NCBI GenBank assembly: GCA_027717595.1
Contig: JALLOF010000029.1
Span: forward strand, 1-20,511
DNA length: 20,511 nucleotides
Direction of reading: 5' to 3'
Origin: Nitrospinae bacterium AH_259_B05_G02_I21
GTDB taxonomy: Bacteria; JADFOP01
The notes under the pieces are model-generated. The model was not told the origin of the DNA, did no database searches, and saw nothing but the letters and a program-made list of their open reading frames with translations. The position numbers and the translations under genes were made by a program. Every line of letters starts with the position of its first letter. Position 1 is the first letter of the stretch. This document shows, piece after piece, positions 7,172-14,237 of the stretch.

Positions 7172-7990
7172 CTAGGCTCGAAAGGCACGCACCGCCAAGG
7201 CGAAAAAGAGGGCGGTGAAGCCCACAGTGATGGCGAGGTCGGCTGCGAGCCCAACGGGCCGGCCGAAGAGGAATGGCCCAAACCGGGCCGCAACGGGCCA
7301 GCCCACCCCCTGAGTTGTCAGGACCACCAGACGCAGCGCACCCACCGCGTACGTCGCTGGGTTGATCATGACAAGAAGATCCATCCATGCAGGCAGGTTG
7401 ACCAACGGGAAGACCGCCCCACAGGTAAAGAAGATCGGCAGAGCAAGAAACTGGTTGGCAACGATGAATCCGATGTGGGATCGGACCAAGCCGGCTAATG
7501 CCACACTGGCCGCCGTCGTGGCGAAGGCGAAGAGGATGATGATCGGGCCGAGCTGCAACACCATCGGCAGGCTTAGGGAGATTCCCACGATGGGAGCCAG
7601 CCCAACCATCACCAGGGCCTGGAGAGCCGTGAGGGTCGTGCCCGAGAGAATTCGCCCAAGGACCATGCTGGAAGGGCGGATGGGCGCCACAAGAAAGGCC
7701 TTCAGGTAGCCGAACTCCCGATCGGCCACGATACCGAAGGCGGAGAAGAGGCCGCTGAAGAGGATGGTCATCCCCACAATACCGGGATAGACGAACTGAA
7801 GGTAGCTAATCTCGCCGCCAAGGGCTCCGGGCCGGAAAGCGCGGTTCATGCCCACACCGAACAGGAGCAGCCACATGAGGGGCATGGCCAAATGGGAGGC
7901 CGAACGGCCCTTGTTGCGGAGGAACTGAATGACGTCCCGCCACCAGATGGCCCCGACAGCGGCCATCTCGCGGGAGAGGCCGTCCATCAC
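7172..7990 (-). CDS. ABC-2 type transporter permease
   Basis: The 272-residue integral membrane protein has about six hydrophobic segments. It shows the ABC-2/DrrB-type features: an N-terminal cytoplasmic helix ending in RDVIQFLRNKGR, a first segment MPLMWLLLFGVGM, the FGIVADREFGYLKAFLVAPI coupling region, and MINPATYAVGALR near the end, a recurrent 'NP-TY' signature. It pairs with the ATPase encoded immediately upstream to form an exporter of unknown substrate; family members export polysaccharides, lipids, drugs or proteins. Its GTG at 7990 overlaps the TGA of the ATPase by 4 nt; an ATG at 7987 in the same frame is an equally good start. Either way translation is coupled. The SGNH gene begins 5 nt after this stop. 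Confidence 0.93.
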   Translation of the reverse strand: MMDGLSREMAAVGAIWWRDVIQFLRNKGRSASHLAMPLMWLLLFGVGMNRAFRPGALGGEISYLQFVYPGIVGMTILFSGLFSAFGIVADREFGYLKAFLVAPIRPSSMVLGRILSGTTLTALQALVMVGLAPIVGISLSLPMVLQLGPIIILFAFATTAASVALAGLVRSHIGFIVANQFLALPIFFTCGAVFPLVNLPAWMDLLVMINPATYAVGALRLVVLTTQGVGWPVAARFGPFLFGRPVGLAADLAITVGFTALFFALAVRAFRA

Positions 7991-8781
7991 TGCTTTCTCC
8001 TATGGCGGAACACCCTCTGGAGGCTGGCCGCGTCAAGCTGCTCGTCGCGGATGCCGTGGCCCGTCAGCGTCAAGAACACCTCGTCCATGCTCGCCGCCCC
8101 ATGCGAGGCCTTCAAACCACCCGGAGTATCGACGGCGATAAGGCGACCGTGATCGATAATCGCCACCCGGTCAACCCGCTCCGCTTCCTCCAGGTAATGG
8201 GTGGTCAGAAAGAACGCAGTCCCGTAGTCACTGCGGATTCGCTCGATGTAGGACCAGATGCGCTCGCGGCTTTGGACGTCGAGGCCCAAGGTCGGCTCAT
8301 CGAGAAAGAGGACGCGAGGACGAGTCATGAGGCCTCTGGCGAATTCCAGCCGCCGCTGCATCCCACCGGAGAAGGTTCGAACGAGGTCGTCGCGCCGATC
8401 GATAAGCTCAACGAGCCGCAGCATCTCTTCGATGCGTTCTTCCCGCTCGCTCCGAGGCAACCCGTAGAGGACGGCGTGGAGCCAGAGGTTCTCGCGGGCC
8501 GTGAGGTCCCTATCCACCGCAGCCTCTTGAAAGACCACCCCGAAGAGGGCCTTCGCCGCCTCGGCCTGCCTGACGACATCCACCCCACCCAACGTGATGG
8601 CGCCGCTGGTGGGCTTGATCAGCGTCGTAATCATCGCGATGGTTGTAGTTTTGCCCGCCCCGTTTGGCCCCAGAAAGGCTAAAATCTCGCCGGGAAATAG
8701 CTCCAACGAGACACCATCAACCGCCCTAAATCCACCGAACTCCTTCACCAGGTCCTTGACGACCAGGAGGGGTCCTACCAT
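7987..8781 (-). CDS. ABC transporter ATP-binding protein (ABC-2 exporter partner)
   Basis: This 264-residue nucleotide-binding subunit is complete. It has Walker A GPNGAGKT (38-45), the Q-loop in VVFQEAAVD (82-90), the signature FSGGMQRRLEFARG (137-150), Walker B RVLFLDEPT (156-164), the D-loop GLD (166-168) and the H-loop His195 in LTTHYLEEAERVD. The TTHYLEEAE context and the DTPGGLKAS stretch are typical of CcmA/DrrA-type exporters. It hydrolyses ATP to drive the permease encoded downstream. The ATG at 8781 is chosen because GGAGGAAG lies 5-12 nt upstream. The frame stays open to 9012, but that upstream part overlaps another gene and has no ABC homology. A strong extended -10 sits 25 nt before the predicted start of transcription-to-ATG leader. 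Confidence 0.96.
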   Translation of the reverse strand: MVGPLLVVKDLVKEFGGFRAVDGVSLELFPGEILAFLGPNGAGKTTTIAMITTLIKPTSGAITLGGVDVVRQAEAAKALFGVVFQEAAVDRDLTARENLWLHAVLYGLPRSEREERIEEMLRLVELIDRRDDLVRTFSGGMQRRLEFARGLMTRPRVLFLDEPTLGLDVQSRERIWSYIERIRSDYGTAFFLTTHYLEEAERVDRVAIIDHGRLIAVDTPGGLKASHGAASMDEVFLTLTGHGIRDEQLDAASLQRVFRHRRKQ

Positions 8782-8812
8782 GTCTCTTCCTCCAGGAACA
8801 GGAAAGAAGAGA

Positions 8813-8821
8813 ATTATACCA
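8813..8821 (-). promoter_or_regulatory. Extended -10 promoter of the ABC/SGNH operon
   Basis: On the minus strand, TGGTATAAT (8821 to 8813) is a perfect -10 hexamer with the TGN extension. No good -35 is seen; the best, CTGGCT with an 18-nt spacer, matches at 3 of 6 positions. Extended -10 promoters often lack one. Transcription would begin near 8806, leaving a 25-nt leader with the ribosome site for the ATPase gene. Confidence 0.5.
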
Positions 8822-8849
8822 CCGGGGGACCAATGGAGCCAGACACCCC

Positions 8850-9506
8850 CTACCGCTTTGGGGGACAGGGCAGAGGAGGGATCGCATCGAGCGGGATGCG
8901 TTCTCGGTAGATCATGGCGCGCCCCATGGGCCACACATCCGCATCGGCCTCCTCGACTCCTACGCCGAGACCGATGAATTCCAGATCGTCCAAATCCCCG
9001 GGAACCGTCCACGGGATGGGCCGGCTCTCAATGGTCAACAGGAGGGGTCCTGCCGCTAGGCGGCGAGTCCAGGGGGAGTGGAACCCTCGGTGGTTGTGCT
9101 CGGGACGGAGGCGTCCGATGGTAATGGGGGTCCCAAGGCCCTCAGGGCCGATAGTTCGCAGAGACAACGCCGCACCGCAGCACTCCGCCTTCTCCATCAA
9201 GTAGGGCAAAGCGAGGCCCCCAGAAAGCGGGAGCGCCAGCCAGTCGCCCTCCGACCTGCCCTGTTCGATACCCATCACACTGGCCAACACGACCTTCAGC
9301 CGGCTTGGAGCCGTTAGGCAAAAAGCAACGGCGTACTTTGGGCCGATGGTCGATAATTTGAGCCGCTTCGCATCGGTCGACCAAGGAGCGAACAGCCCGT
9401 CACCAATATGGTGACGGGCGTTGTCCAGCAAGTAGATATCCGCCCGGGCTGGCGCCAGCCCCAGATGGACCGTTACCGCGACGGCCACAAGAGCCCTCTG
9501 CACCAT
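8850..9506 (-). CDS. Exported protein of unknown function
   Basis: This 218-residue protein has a short Sec signal peptide (VQRALVAVAVTVHLGLAPARA, with cleavage likely after ARA at residue 22). The mature part starts DIYLLDNARHHIGDGLFAPW and holds three cysteines, two of them adjacent (ECCGAAL, near 110), with the third close to the C-terminus. It reads as a mostly beta, soluble periplasmic protein with no recognisable catalytic motif. GAGGTGG at 9520-9514, 7 nt before the ATG, supports the start. It lies 157 nt downstream of the cysteine desulfurase stop and 68 nt upstream of the ATPase gene on the same strand. It could be a companion of the ABC-2/SGNH unit, but the separate ABC promoter leaves that open. 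I do not recognise the family. Confidence 0.7.
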   Translation of the reverse strand: MVQRALVAVAVTVHLGLAPARADIYLLDNARHHIGDGLFAPWSTDAKRLKLSTIGPKYAVAFCLTAPSRLKVVLASVMGIEQGRSEGDWLALPLSGGLALPYLMEKAECCGAALSLRTIGPEGLGTPITIGRLRPEHNHRGFHSPWTRRLAAGPLLLTIESRPIPWTVPGDLDDLEFIGLGVGVEEADADVWPMGRAMIYRERIPLDAIPPLPCPPKR

Positions 9507-9663
9507 GGCGGGTCCACCTCTTCGGCGGGCTTCCTTCTTCGTGGATGAAGTATTGATACCGTTTGCAACGAAACGACCCGTGGGTAAATGCCGATGGAAT
9601 CAGCGAGTGGTACGCTGTCGAGAGAAAAGTGGAGGGGCCGCCCTTGGGCTTACGTTCTCCGCC

Positions 9664-10809
9664 TCATCCCCGACCCCGCAGCCGTTTAATGACGGGGGGG
9701 AGGACTTCGAGCACGTGGTCGATGTCGGACTCGGTGATCCCTCGCCCGAGGCTGAAACGCACGCTCCCGCGCACCCGTGCCTCGTCAAGACCCATGGCGA
9801 CCAGCACGTGGGAGGGCTTCACCTTCCCCGAGGCACAGGCGCTACCGGTCGAGACGGCAACCCCCTCCAGGTCCAGGCCAATCACGACCGACTCGCCTTC
9901 CACCGCTTCGAAGCTCACGTTTAGGGTATTGGGCAGCCGGCTGACGGGGTTGCCGTTGAGCACGACCCCGGAAATGCGCTCGGCGATGCCTTTCCAGAGC
10001 CGGTCGCGCAGCTGCTGCATCCGCTTCTCGTATTCCTCGCGCCGCTCTGCCGCCAGGCGGCAAGCGACCCCGAACCCGACAATACCAGCCACATTCTCGG
10101 TGCCCGCCCGGCGCCGCATCTCGTGGGACCCTCCAGTGATGAGCGATTTGAGCTCCAAGCCCTGACGAATGTGGAGCACCCCCACGCCCTTGGGTCCATA
10201 TAGCTTGTGACACGAGAAGCTTGCCATGTCGCAGCCCAAGGCCCCGACATCCACTGGCATCTTTCCCGCCGCCTGGACCGCGTCAACGAGCAGCGGGACG
10301 CCCCGCTCGCGGGCCAAGGCGGCGACCTCCTCGATGGGCTGAATCGTCCCCACCTCGTTGTTGGCATGCAACACGGCGACGAGGAGCGTCTCGTCGGTGA
10401 TTGCCGCGGCGACGTCCTTCGGCTCCACCATGCCCGTCTCATCCACCGGGACGACGGTCGTGCGGAAGCCGTCCGCCTCCAGGTCGTGACAGGTCTCGAG
10501 CACAGAGCTGTGCTCGACGGCACTCACAACGAAATGCCGACCGTGGTCGCGTTTGGCTGTGGCGATCCCCCGGATGGCCATGTTGTTGGCCTCACTGCCG
10601 CCGCTGAGAAAGATCACCGAGAGGGGGTCCGCCCCAATGAAGGCGGCAACCTCGTCTCGGGCCTCGTCAAGGGCCACCCGAGCGGTGCGGCCAACGGCGT
10701 GAATGCTCGAGGGATTGCCAAAGCGATCCCCCAGGTACGGCAGCATGGCCTCACGCACCGCCGGGTCCACCGGCGTGGTGGCGTTATGATCAAGGTAGAC
10801 TGTTCGCAT
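9664..10809 (-). CDS. Cysteine desulfurase (NifS/IscS family)
   Basis: This 381-residue PLP enzyme takes sulfur from L-cysteine, leaving alanine, and passes it as a persulfide to Fe-S scaffold or thiolation partners. It has the family start VYLDHNATTPVDP (4-16), SGGSEANNMAIRG (69-81), SAVEHSSVLETC (96-107), the PLP-contacting VDAVQAAGK (175-183), the Schiff-base lysine Lys202 in SCHKLYGPKGVG, and the active-site loop cysteine Cys325 in STGSACASGK. The short-spaced loop and SACASGK put it in group I (IscS/NifS-like), not SufS. No iscU, iscA or iscR lies beside it. It is 22 nt downstream of cysE, an arrangement linking cysteine synthesis to its use. NifS-versus-IscS naming is not possible from sequence alone. 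Confidence 0.95.
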   Translation of the reverse strand: MRTVYLDHNATTPVDPAVREAMLPYLGDRFGNPSSIHAVGRTARVALDEARDEVAAFIGADPLSVIFLSGGSEANNMAIRGIATAKRDHGRHFVVSAVEHSSVLETCHDLEADGFRTTVVPVDETGMVEPKDVAAAITDETLLVAVLHANNEVGTIQPIEEVAALARERGVPLLVDAVQAAGKMPVDVGALGCDMASFSCHKLYGPKGVGVLHIRQGLELKSLITGGSHEMRRRAGTENVAGIVGFGVACRLAAERREEYEKRMQQLRDRLWKGIAERISGVVLNGNPVSRLPNTLNVSFEAVEGESVVIGLDLEGVAVSTGSACASGKVKPSHVLVAMGLDEARVRGSVRFSLGRGITESDIDHVLEVLPPVIKRLRGRG

Positions 10810-10831
10810 GGTTGGATATTGGTCGGGCGCC

Positions 10832-11533
10832 TTACCGTTGGCCCACAGAGCGGTGGGCCGCAGGCTTGGCCGCCCCCCTGCCCTCGGACTTTAGTCCCTT
10901 GATCTCCTGCTCCAAGGCATCGACCCGCTCCAAAAGCTCTTTGATGGCGGACCCGGAGGGGTCGGGCAGGAGATGGTGGTCTAGGTCGACTTTCTTGGGG
11001 TCCCGCTTCCGCCCTTTCTGGAAAACAACCTTGGCGGGAATCCCTACCACGGTGCTAAAGGGAGGGACGGAGCGAATGACCACGCTTCCCGCCCCCACGA
11101 TCGCGTTGTCGCCCACCGTGAAGGGCCCGAGAATCTTCGCCCCGGCACCGACGACGACGTTTTTGCCCAGGGTGGGGTGGCGCTTTTCCTTCTTGAGGCT
11201 CGTGCCTCCGAGGGTAACCCCATGGTATAGAGTACAGTTCTCGCCGATCTCGGCGGTCTCACCGATCACGACGCCCATCCCGTGGTCGATGAAGAAGCCA
11301 GAACCGATCCGTGCTCCGGGGTGAATTTCTATCCCCGTCAGGAACCGATTGACGTGTGAGAGCAGACGGCCGAGAAGGTAGAGCCGGTTACCCCAAAGCC
11401 CGTGAGCGAGCCGGTGTATCAGGAGGGCGTGAACGCCAGGGTAGCAGAAGATGACCTCGAGGATAGATCGAGCAGCCGGGTCCCGCTCGAAGACAACTTC
11501 GATGTCGCGCTTCAAGGTCGCCCACCAACTCAT
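10832..11533 (-). CDS. cysE: Serine O-acetyltransferase
   Basis: This 233-residue enzyme acetylates L-serine with acetyl-CoA, the first step of cysteine synthesis. After an N-terminal helical domain ([20 protein letters not shown]) comes a left-handed beta-helix of hexapeptide repeats: [19 protein letters not shown] (67-85), [14 protein letters not shown] (87-100), and [20 protein letters not shown]. The catalytic histidine lies in [12 protein letters not shown], and [20 protein letters not shown] matches the substrate-binding stretch. Its length fits the short Gram-positive/cyanobacterial type better than E. coli CysE (273 residues). The tail ends in a helix-rich, coiled-coil-like stretch ([19 protein letters not shown]) rather than the usual short peptide that binds CysK. 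ATG 11533, with GGAG 8 nt upstream, is preferred to the GTG at 11557, which has no ribosome site. The desulfurase gene follows after 22 nt. Confidence 0.94.
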   Translation of the reverse strand: MSWWATLKRDIEVVFERDPAARSILEVIFCYPGVHALLIHRLAHGLWGNRLYLLGRLLSHVNRFLTGIEIHPGARIGSGFFIDHGMGVVIGETAEIGENCTLYHGVTLGGTSLKKEKRHPTLGKNVVVGAGAKILGPFTVGDNAIVGAGSVVIRSVPPFSTVVGIPAKVVFQKGRKRDPKKVDLDHHLLPDPSGSAIKELLERVDALEQEIKGLKSEGRGAAKPAAHRSVGQR

Positions 11534-11548
11534 AACGCCATCTCCATC

Positions 11549-11572
11549 CGGGCTCACCTGTAGCTGAGCCCG
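11549..11572 (-). promoter_or_regulatory. Hairpin in the cysE leader
   Basis: A perfect 8-bp stem is formed by CGGGCTCA and TGAGCCCG (minus-strand sense), with an 8-nt loop. It lies between the predicted transcript start (near 11585) and the ATG at 11533, and ends just before the GGAG ribosome site. It could affect translation or mRNA stability. No T-tract follows, so it is not a standard intrinsic terminator. Confidence 0.4.
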
Positions 11573-11591
11573 ACGCAGGGTGCCTTCATGC

Positions 11592-11620
11592 AGTGTAGGA
11601 TGGTGACTTCAGCCTGTCAA
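11592..11620 (-). promoter_or_regulatory. Predicted sigma70 promoter of cysE
   Basis: On the minus strand, a perfect -35 TTGACA (11620 to 11615) is followed by a 17-nt spacer and -10 TACACT (11597 to 11592, 4 of 6 matches). The -35 overlaps the stop codon of the upstream glycosyltransferase gene (11617-11619). Transcription would start near 11585, giving a leader of about 52 nt. Confidence 0.6.
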
Positions 11621-12765
11621 GGCGCGGAGGGGGATAACCCGTTGAGGGCACGAGCCTTGTCGTAGTGCTTCAGAAGCTGAGCCATCAACGAGTCCCACGA
11701 GCGGCTCTCGGCAAAGGCTCGGCCCCGCGCCCCAAAAGAGGCGGCCAAGGCGGGATCATTGAGGAACTCATCTATCTTTCGGGAGGCCTCGGCCGGATCG
11801 TCAGGATGAAACGTAAGCCCGGCAGAGCTCTCCTCGATTAGGTCTCCGGTCCCATATGCCCCGGCCCCCACTACGGGAAGGCCGCTTGCGAAGGCCTCCA
11901 TGACCGCGTTGGGACATCCCTCGGTGACGGAGGGCATGAAGAAGATGTCCGAGGAGGCGTAAGCCGTGGCCAATTCATCCCCGCTCAGGTAGCCCGTAAA
12001 GGTGTGGCTAGCCCCGCGAAACGCCTCGGATAGGGACCCCCTCTCGGGCCCGTCTCCCACGATGACCCAGTGAACCCTTTCCAGCAGAGTGGCCAGGGCC
12101 ACAAGGGTCTCCATGTTCTTCTCCCTCGCCAGACGACCTACGTATAGAACCAAGGGTCGGCCATCGCCACCGGCGCCCCTGACCGACGAGCGCCACTCCT
12201 CGTTACGCCTTCGGGGATTAAACCGCTCGACGTCAACCCCTCGGGGCCAGACGAACACCCGCTTTAATCCCCACTCGTGCAGGAGGTCCGCGACCGACAC
12301 CGATGGAGCCAAAGTCATATGGCAGTCCTTAAACACCATCCAGACCCACCATCTGAGAATCCGGCGGAGAAACCTCACTCCGTGGTGCGCCACGTAGTCG
12401 TGGTAGAGGGTATGGAAGGAGGCAACCCGAGCTACCTTCTGTCGTCGGGCGAAGTAACTGCCCACCGCACCCAAGATTATAGGGTGAAGGAAGTGTACGA
12501 CATCGGGCCGAAAGGCTTCCAGCTCGCGTCGCATCCGAGCCGCCTGGGGCACCGGCAGGCAAAAGCTCGAGCGAGCCCATCTATTGGTCGTCATCGTAGG
12601 AAAGCCCACGAACGGTCCTTGCGTCTGCCCGGCCAATCCATCGTCGGCGATGAAGACCCGGGCCTCGTGGCCGTTCCTTTCCAGATAGTCCAGCATAACG
12701 GTAAGAAGGTTGGAAACACCACCTGGAAAATCGTGGGGAAGCTCCCTAAAGATAGCCACGCGCAT
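11617..12765 (-). CDS. Glycosyltransferase family 4 (GT-B fold)
   Basis: The 382-residue protein has two Rossmann-like halves. The N-terminal acceptor domain opens with MRVAIFRELPHDFPGGVSN, the GT4 'GG' loop, and includes PDVVHFLHP (87-95). The C-terminal donor domain starts at about 200 (RPLVLYVGRLAREKNMETL, with Arg211 and Lys216 expected to contact the donor phosphates). It ends with the E-x7-E motif, TEGCPNAVMEAFASGLPVV, with Glu282 and Glu290. This pattern belongs to retaining GT4 enzymes such as mannosyl- or glucosyltransferases that use NDP-sugars, close to the MgtA/PimB-type group. The donor and acceptor cannot be told. It lacks a membrane segment. A good ribosome site (GGGAG) precedes the ATG at 12765, which lies 12 nt after the radical SAM stop, so the two form an operon. 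Confidence 0.92.
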   Translation of the reverse strand: MRVAIFRELPHDFPGGVSNLLTVMLDYLERNGHEARVFIADDGLAGQTQGPFVGFPTMTTNRWARSSFCLPVPQAARMRRELEAFRPDVVHFLHPIILGAVGSYFARRQKVARVASFHTLYHDYVAHHGVRFLRRILRWWVWMVFKDCHMTLAPSVSVADLLHEWGLKRVFVWPRGVDVERFNPRRRNEEWRSSVRGAGGDGRPLVLYVGRLAREKNMETLVALATLLERVHWVIVGDGPERGSLSEAFRGASHTFTGYLSGDELATAYASSDIFFMPSVTEGCPNAVMEAFASGLPVVGAGAYGTGDLIEESSAGLTFHPDDPAEASRKIDEFLNDPALAASFGARGRAFAESRSWDSLMAQLLKHYDKARALNGLSPSAP

Positions 12766-12777
12766 CCCTTTTTCTCC

Positions 12778-14181
12778 CTAGCGGTTCAAAACTCCCCTAA
12801 GCAGGCCCCTGCCTTCCGACCACAGCGAATATATGTCGTGCCAGGTTCGGGAGCCAGCCAGGCGGCGTGCAACGTAGGTGGGCCGGCCGTAGAATGCCCT
12901 GACGGCTTCGCGACGAAGCTCCGTCAATCGCTCGGGACTCAAGTACTCTGTCGCGATAGCCGGGTCTCCCAGAGAGCTATCGAGGTCGAGCCGATTGGGA
13001 TCGGTCCATCCCTGGGCGAGGGCGAGACGGCGGAAGGAGGTCCCCATGCGTGGGGTCGCAACGTTGAAGGTCGCGAAATCCAGGGGCAATTCGGTCGCCC
13101 ACCGGATGGTCCGTCGAACCGCCTCCTCGTCCTCCCCCGGTAGGCCCAGGATGAAGGTCCCCAGCGTGCGCACACCTCGACGGTTGCACGCCTTGAGGGT
13201 CGCCTCGGTCGTCTCCCTGGGGATGGCTTTGCCGAAGCCCGCAAGCAGCTTGTGATTGACCGTCTCCAAGCCGAAGATAATCGTGTGGCAGCCGGCCTCC
13301 TGAATCACCTCAAGGAGTTCCTCGTCAATAATATCGGTCCGCGAGAAACAGACCCACCCGAACCGGGGCGTGAACGAAGCCAAGCGCGAGCAAAGCTCCA
13401 AGGTCCTTTGCCTGTGGACTCCGAACGTCTGGTCTCGAAAGAATATCTCTCTCATGCCGAGGTCGTGCAGGTACTCGATCTCCTCCATGACCCCGTCGAG
13501 GTCGCGCAGTTTGAAGCCCAGGTGTCCACTGATGCAGTACTGGCAGGGAAACGGGCACCCAAAGTCGCTGAGCACGGTCGCGAAGTGGCGCCGCCGGGCG
13601 AGGATGAACCGATACGCCTCCAAGGGGAAAAGTTCGTGCCGGGGCCGGGGCACAACGAAGGAGCCCCGCCCTCTGGACAGAGGCGTAGAGACGACAGACC
13701 CGTTTCCGTCCCGGTAGATGGCGTTCTGGCTAGGTCGGCCTTCCAAGAGGTCCAGGATGTCGGGCGTGGAGAAATCGAGGAGGACTCCATCTATTTCCTT
13801 TCTGGTCCTAAGGATGTCCTCCCCGTGGTCCAAGACCAGATCGCCAGTCACGAACATGCGTGGAGCCCCGTTGCTCTTGATGGCCTGGAAGATTTCATGG
13901 TCCTCGACGAAGGACGGAGCCGAGGTTAGCGCCACCACCGCAGCGGGACGAAGGGACTTCACATAGGCGACGGTAGCTCGTGGACTCAAGCCCTGGACAA
14001 CTGAATCAAGGACACGGACGTGGTAGTGGTCCCCAAGCCAGCCACTCAGAAATAGTAGATCAACGGGATGGTAGTAATAGGAGGCTTTCGAGACCTTGGA
14101 GCAAAAGTAGTCCCGCATGATGCGCTGGTTGCCCGGCGGGTTGAGCAACAGGACTGTGGATCGCGCCATAGGCCACATCAT
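12778..14181 (-). CDS. B12-domain-type radical SAM protein
   Basis: The 467-residue protein has a Rossmann-like N-terminal half (about 8-150: TVLLLNPPGNQR, then VRVLDSVVQG), followed by a radical SAM domain. The iron-sulfur cluster motif is C-x3-C-x2-C at 209, 213 and 216 (SDFGCPFPCQYCISGHLG). Later blocks are typical of the BchE/PhpK-like class: EIEYLHDLGMREIFFRDQTF, IIFGLETVNHKLL and TLGTFILGLPGEDEE. Such enzymes do radical methylations or ring rearrangements. I see no DxHxxG cobalamin motif, so cobalamin, if bound, would be base-off or absent. The start is ambiguous: ATGs at 14181, 14178 and 14169 share one frame and none has a clear ribosome site. It is 12 nt upstream of the GT4 gene, which suggests both build one glycosylated or lipid-like product. 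Confidence 0.9.
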   Translation of the reverse strand: MMWPMARSTVLLLNPPGNQRIMRDYFCSKVSKASYYYHPVDLLFLSGWLGDHYHVRVLDSVVQGLSPRATVAYVKSLRPAAVVALTSAPSFVEDHEIFQAIKSNGAPRMFVTGDLVLDHGEDILRTRKEIDGVLLDFSTPDILDLLEGRPSQNAIYRDGNGSVVSTPLSRGRGSFVVPRPRHELFPLEAYRFILARRRHFATVLSDFGCPFPCQYCISGHLGFKLRDLDGVMEEIEYLHDLGMREIFFRDQTFGVHRQRTLELCSRLASFTPRFGWVCFSRTDIIDEELLEVIQEAGCHTIIFGLETVNHKLLAGFGKAIPRETTEATLKACNRRGVRTLGTFILGLPGEDEEAVRRTIRWATELPLDFATFNVATPRMGTSFRRLALAQGWTDPNRLDLDSSLGDPAIATEYLSPERLTELRREAVRAFYGRPTYVARRLAGSRTWHDIYSLWSEGRGLLRGVLNR

Positions 14182-14201
14182 ACTAGATAGTTGTTTCGCC
14201 T

Positions 14202-14230
14202 ACAATACCATGAGCTTGCAAGGGGTGCAA
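14202..14230 (-). promoter_or_regulatory. Possible promoter of the radical SAM/GT4 operon
   Basis: On the minus strand, TTGCAC (14230 to 14225, 3 of 6 matches) is followed by a 17-nt spacer and TATTGT (14207 to 14202, 4 of 6). A TG one base upstream gives an extended -10. It lies in the 56-nt gap after hyuB. The leader would be only about 14 nt if the ATG at 14181 is used, or about 26 nt if the one at 14169 is. Confidence 0.3.
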
Positions 14231-14237
14231 GGCGTCC

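Noticed and set aside
7167-7388. An N-terminal extension of the SGNH gene
   Set aside because: It overlaps the permease coding sequence, and the membrane anchor already starts just after 7166.
8782-9012. A longer ABC ATPase starting at 9012
   Set aside because: The extra residues overlap the upstream exported-protein gene and have no ABC features; ATG 8781 has a very good ribosome site.
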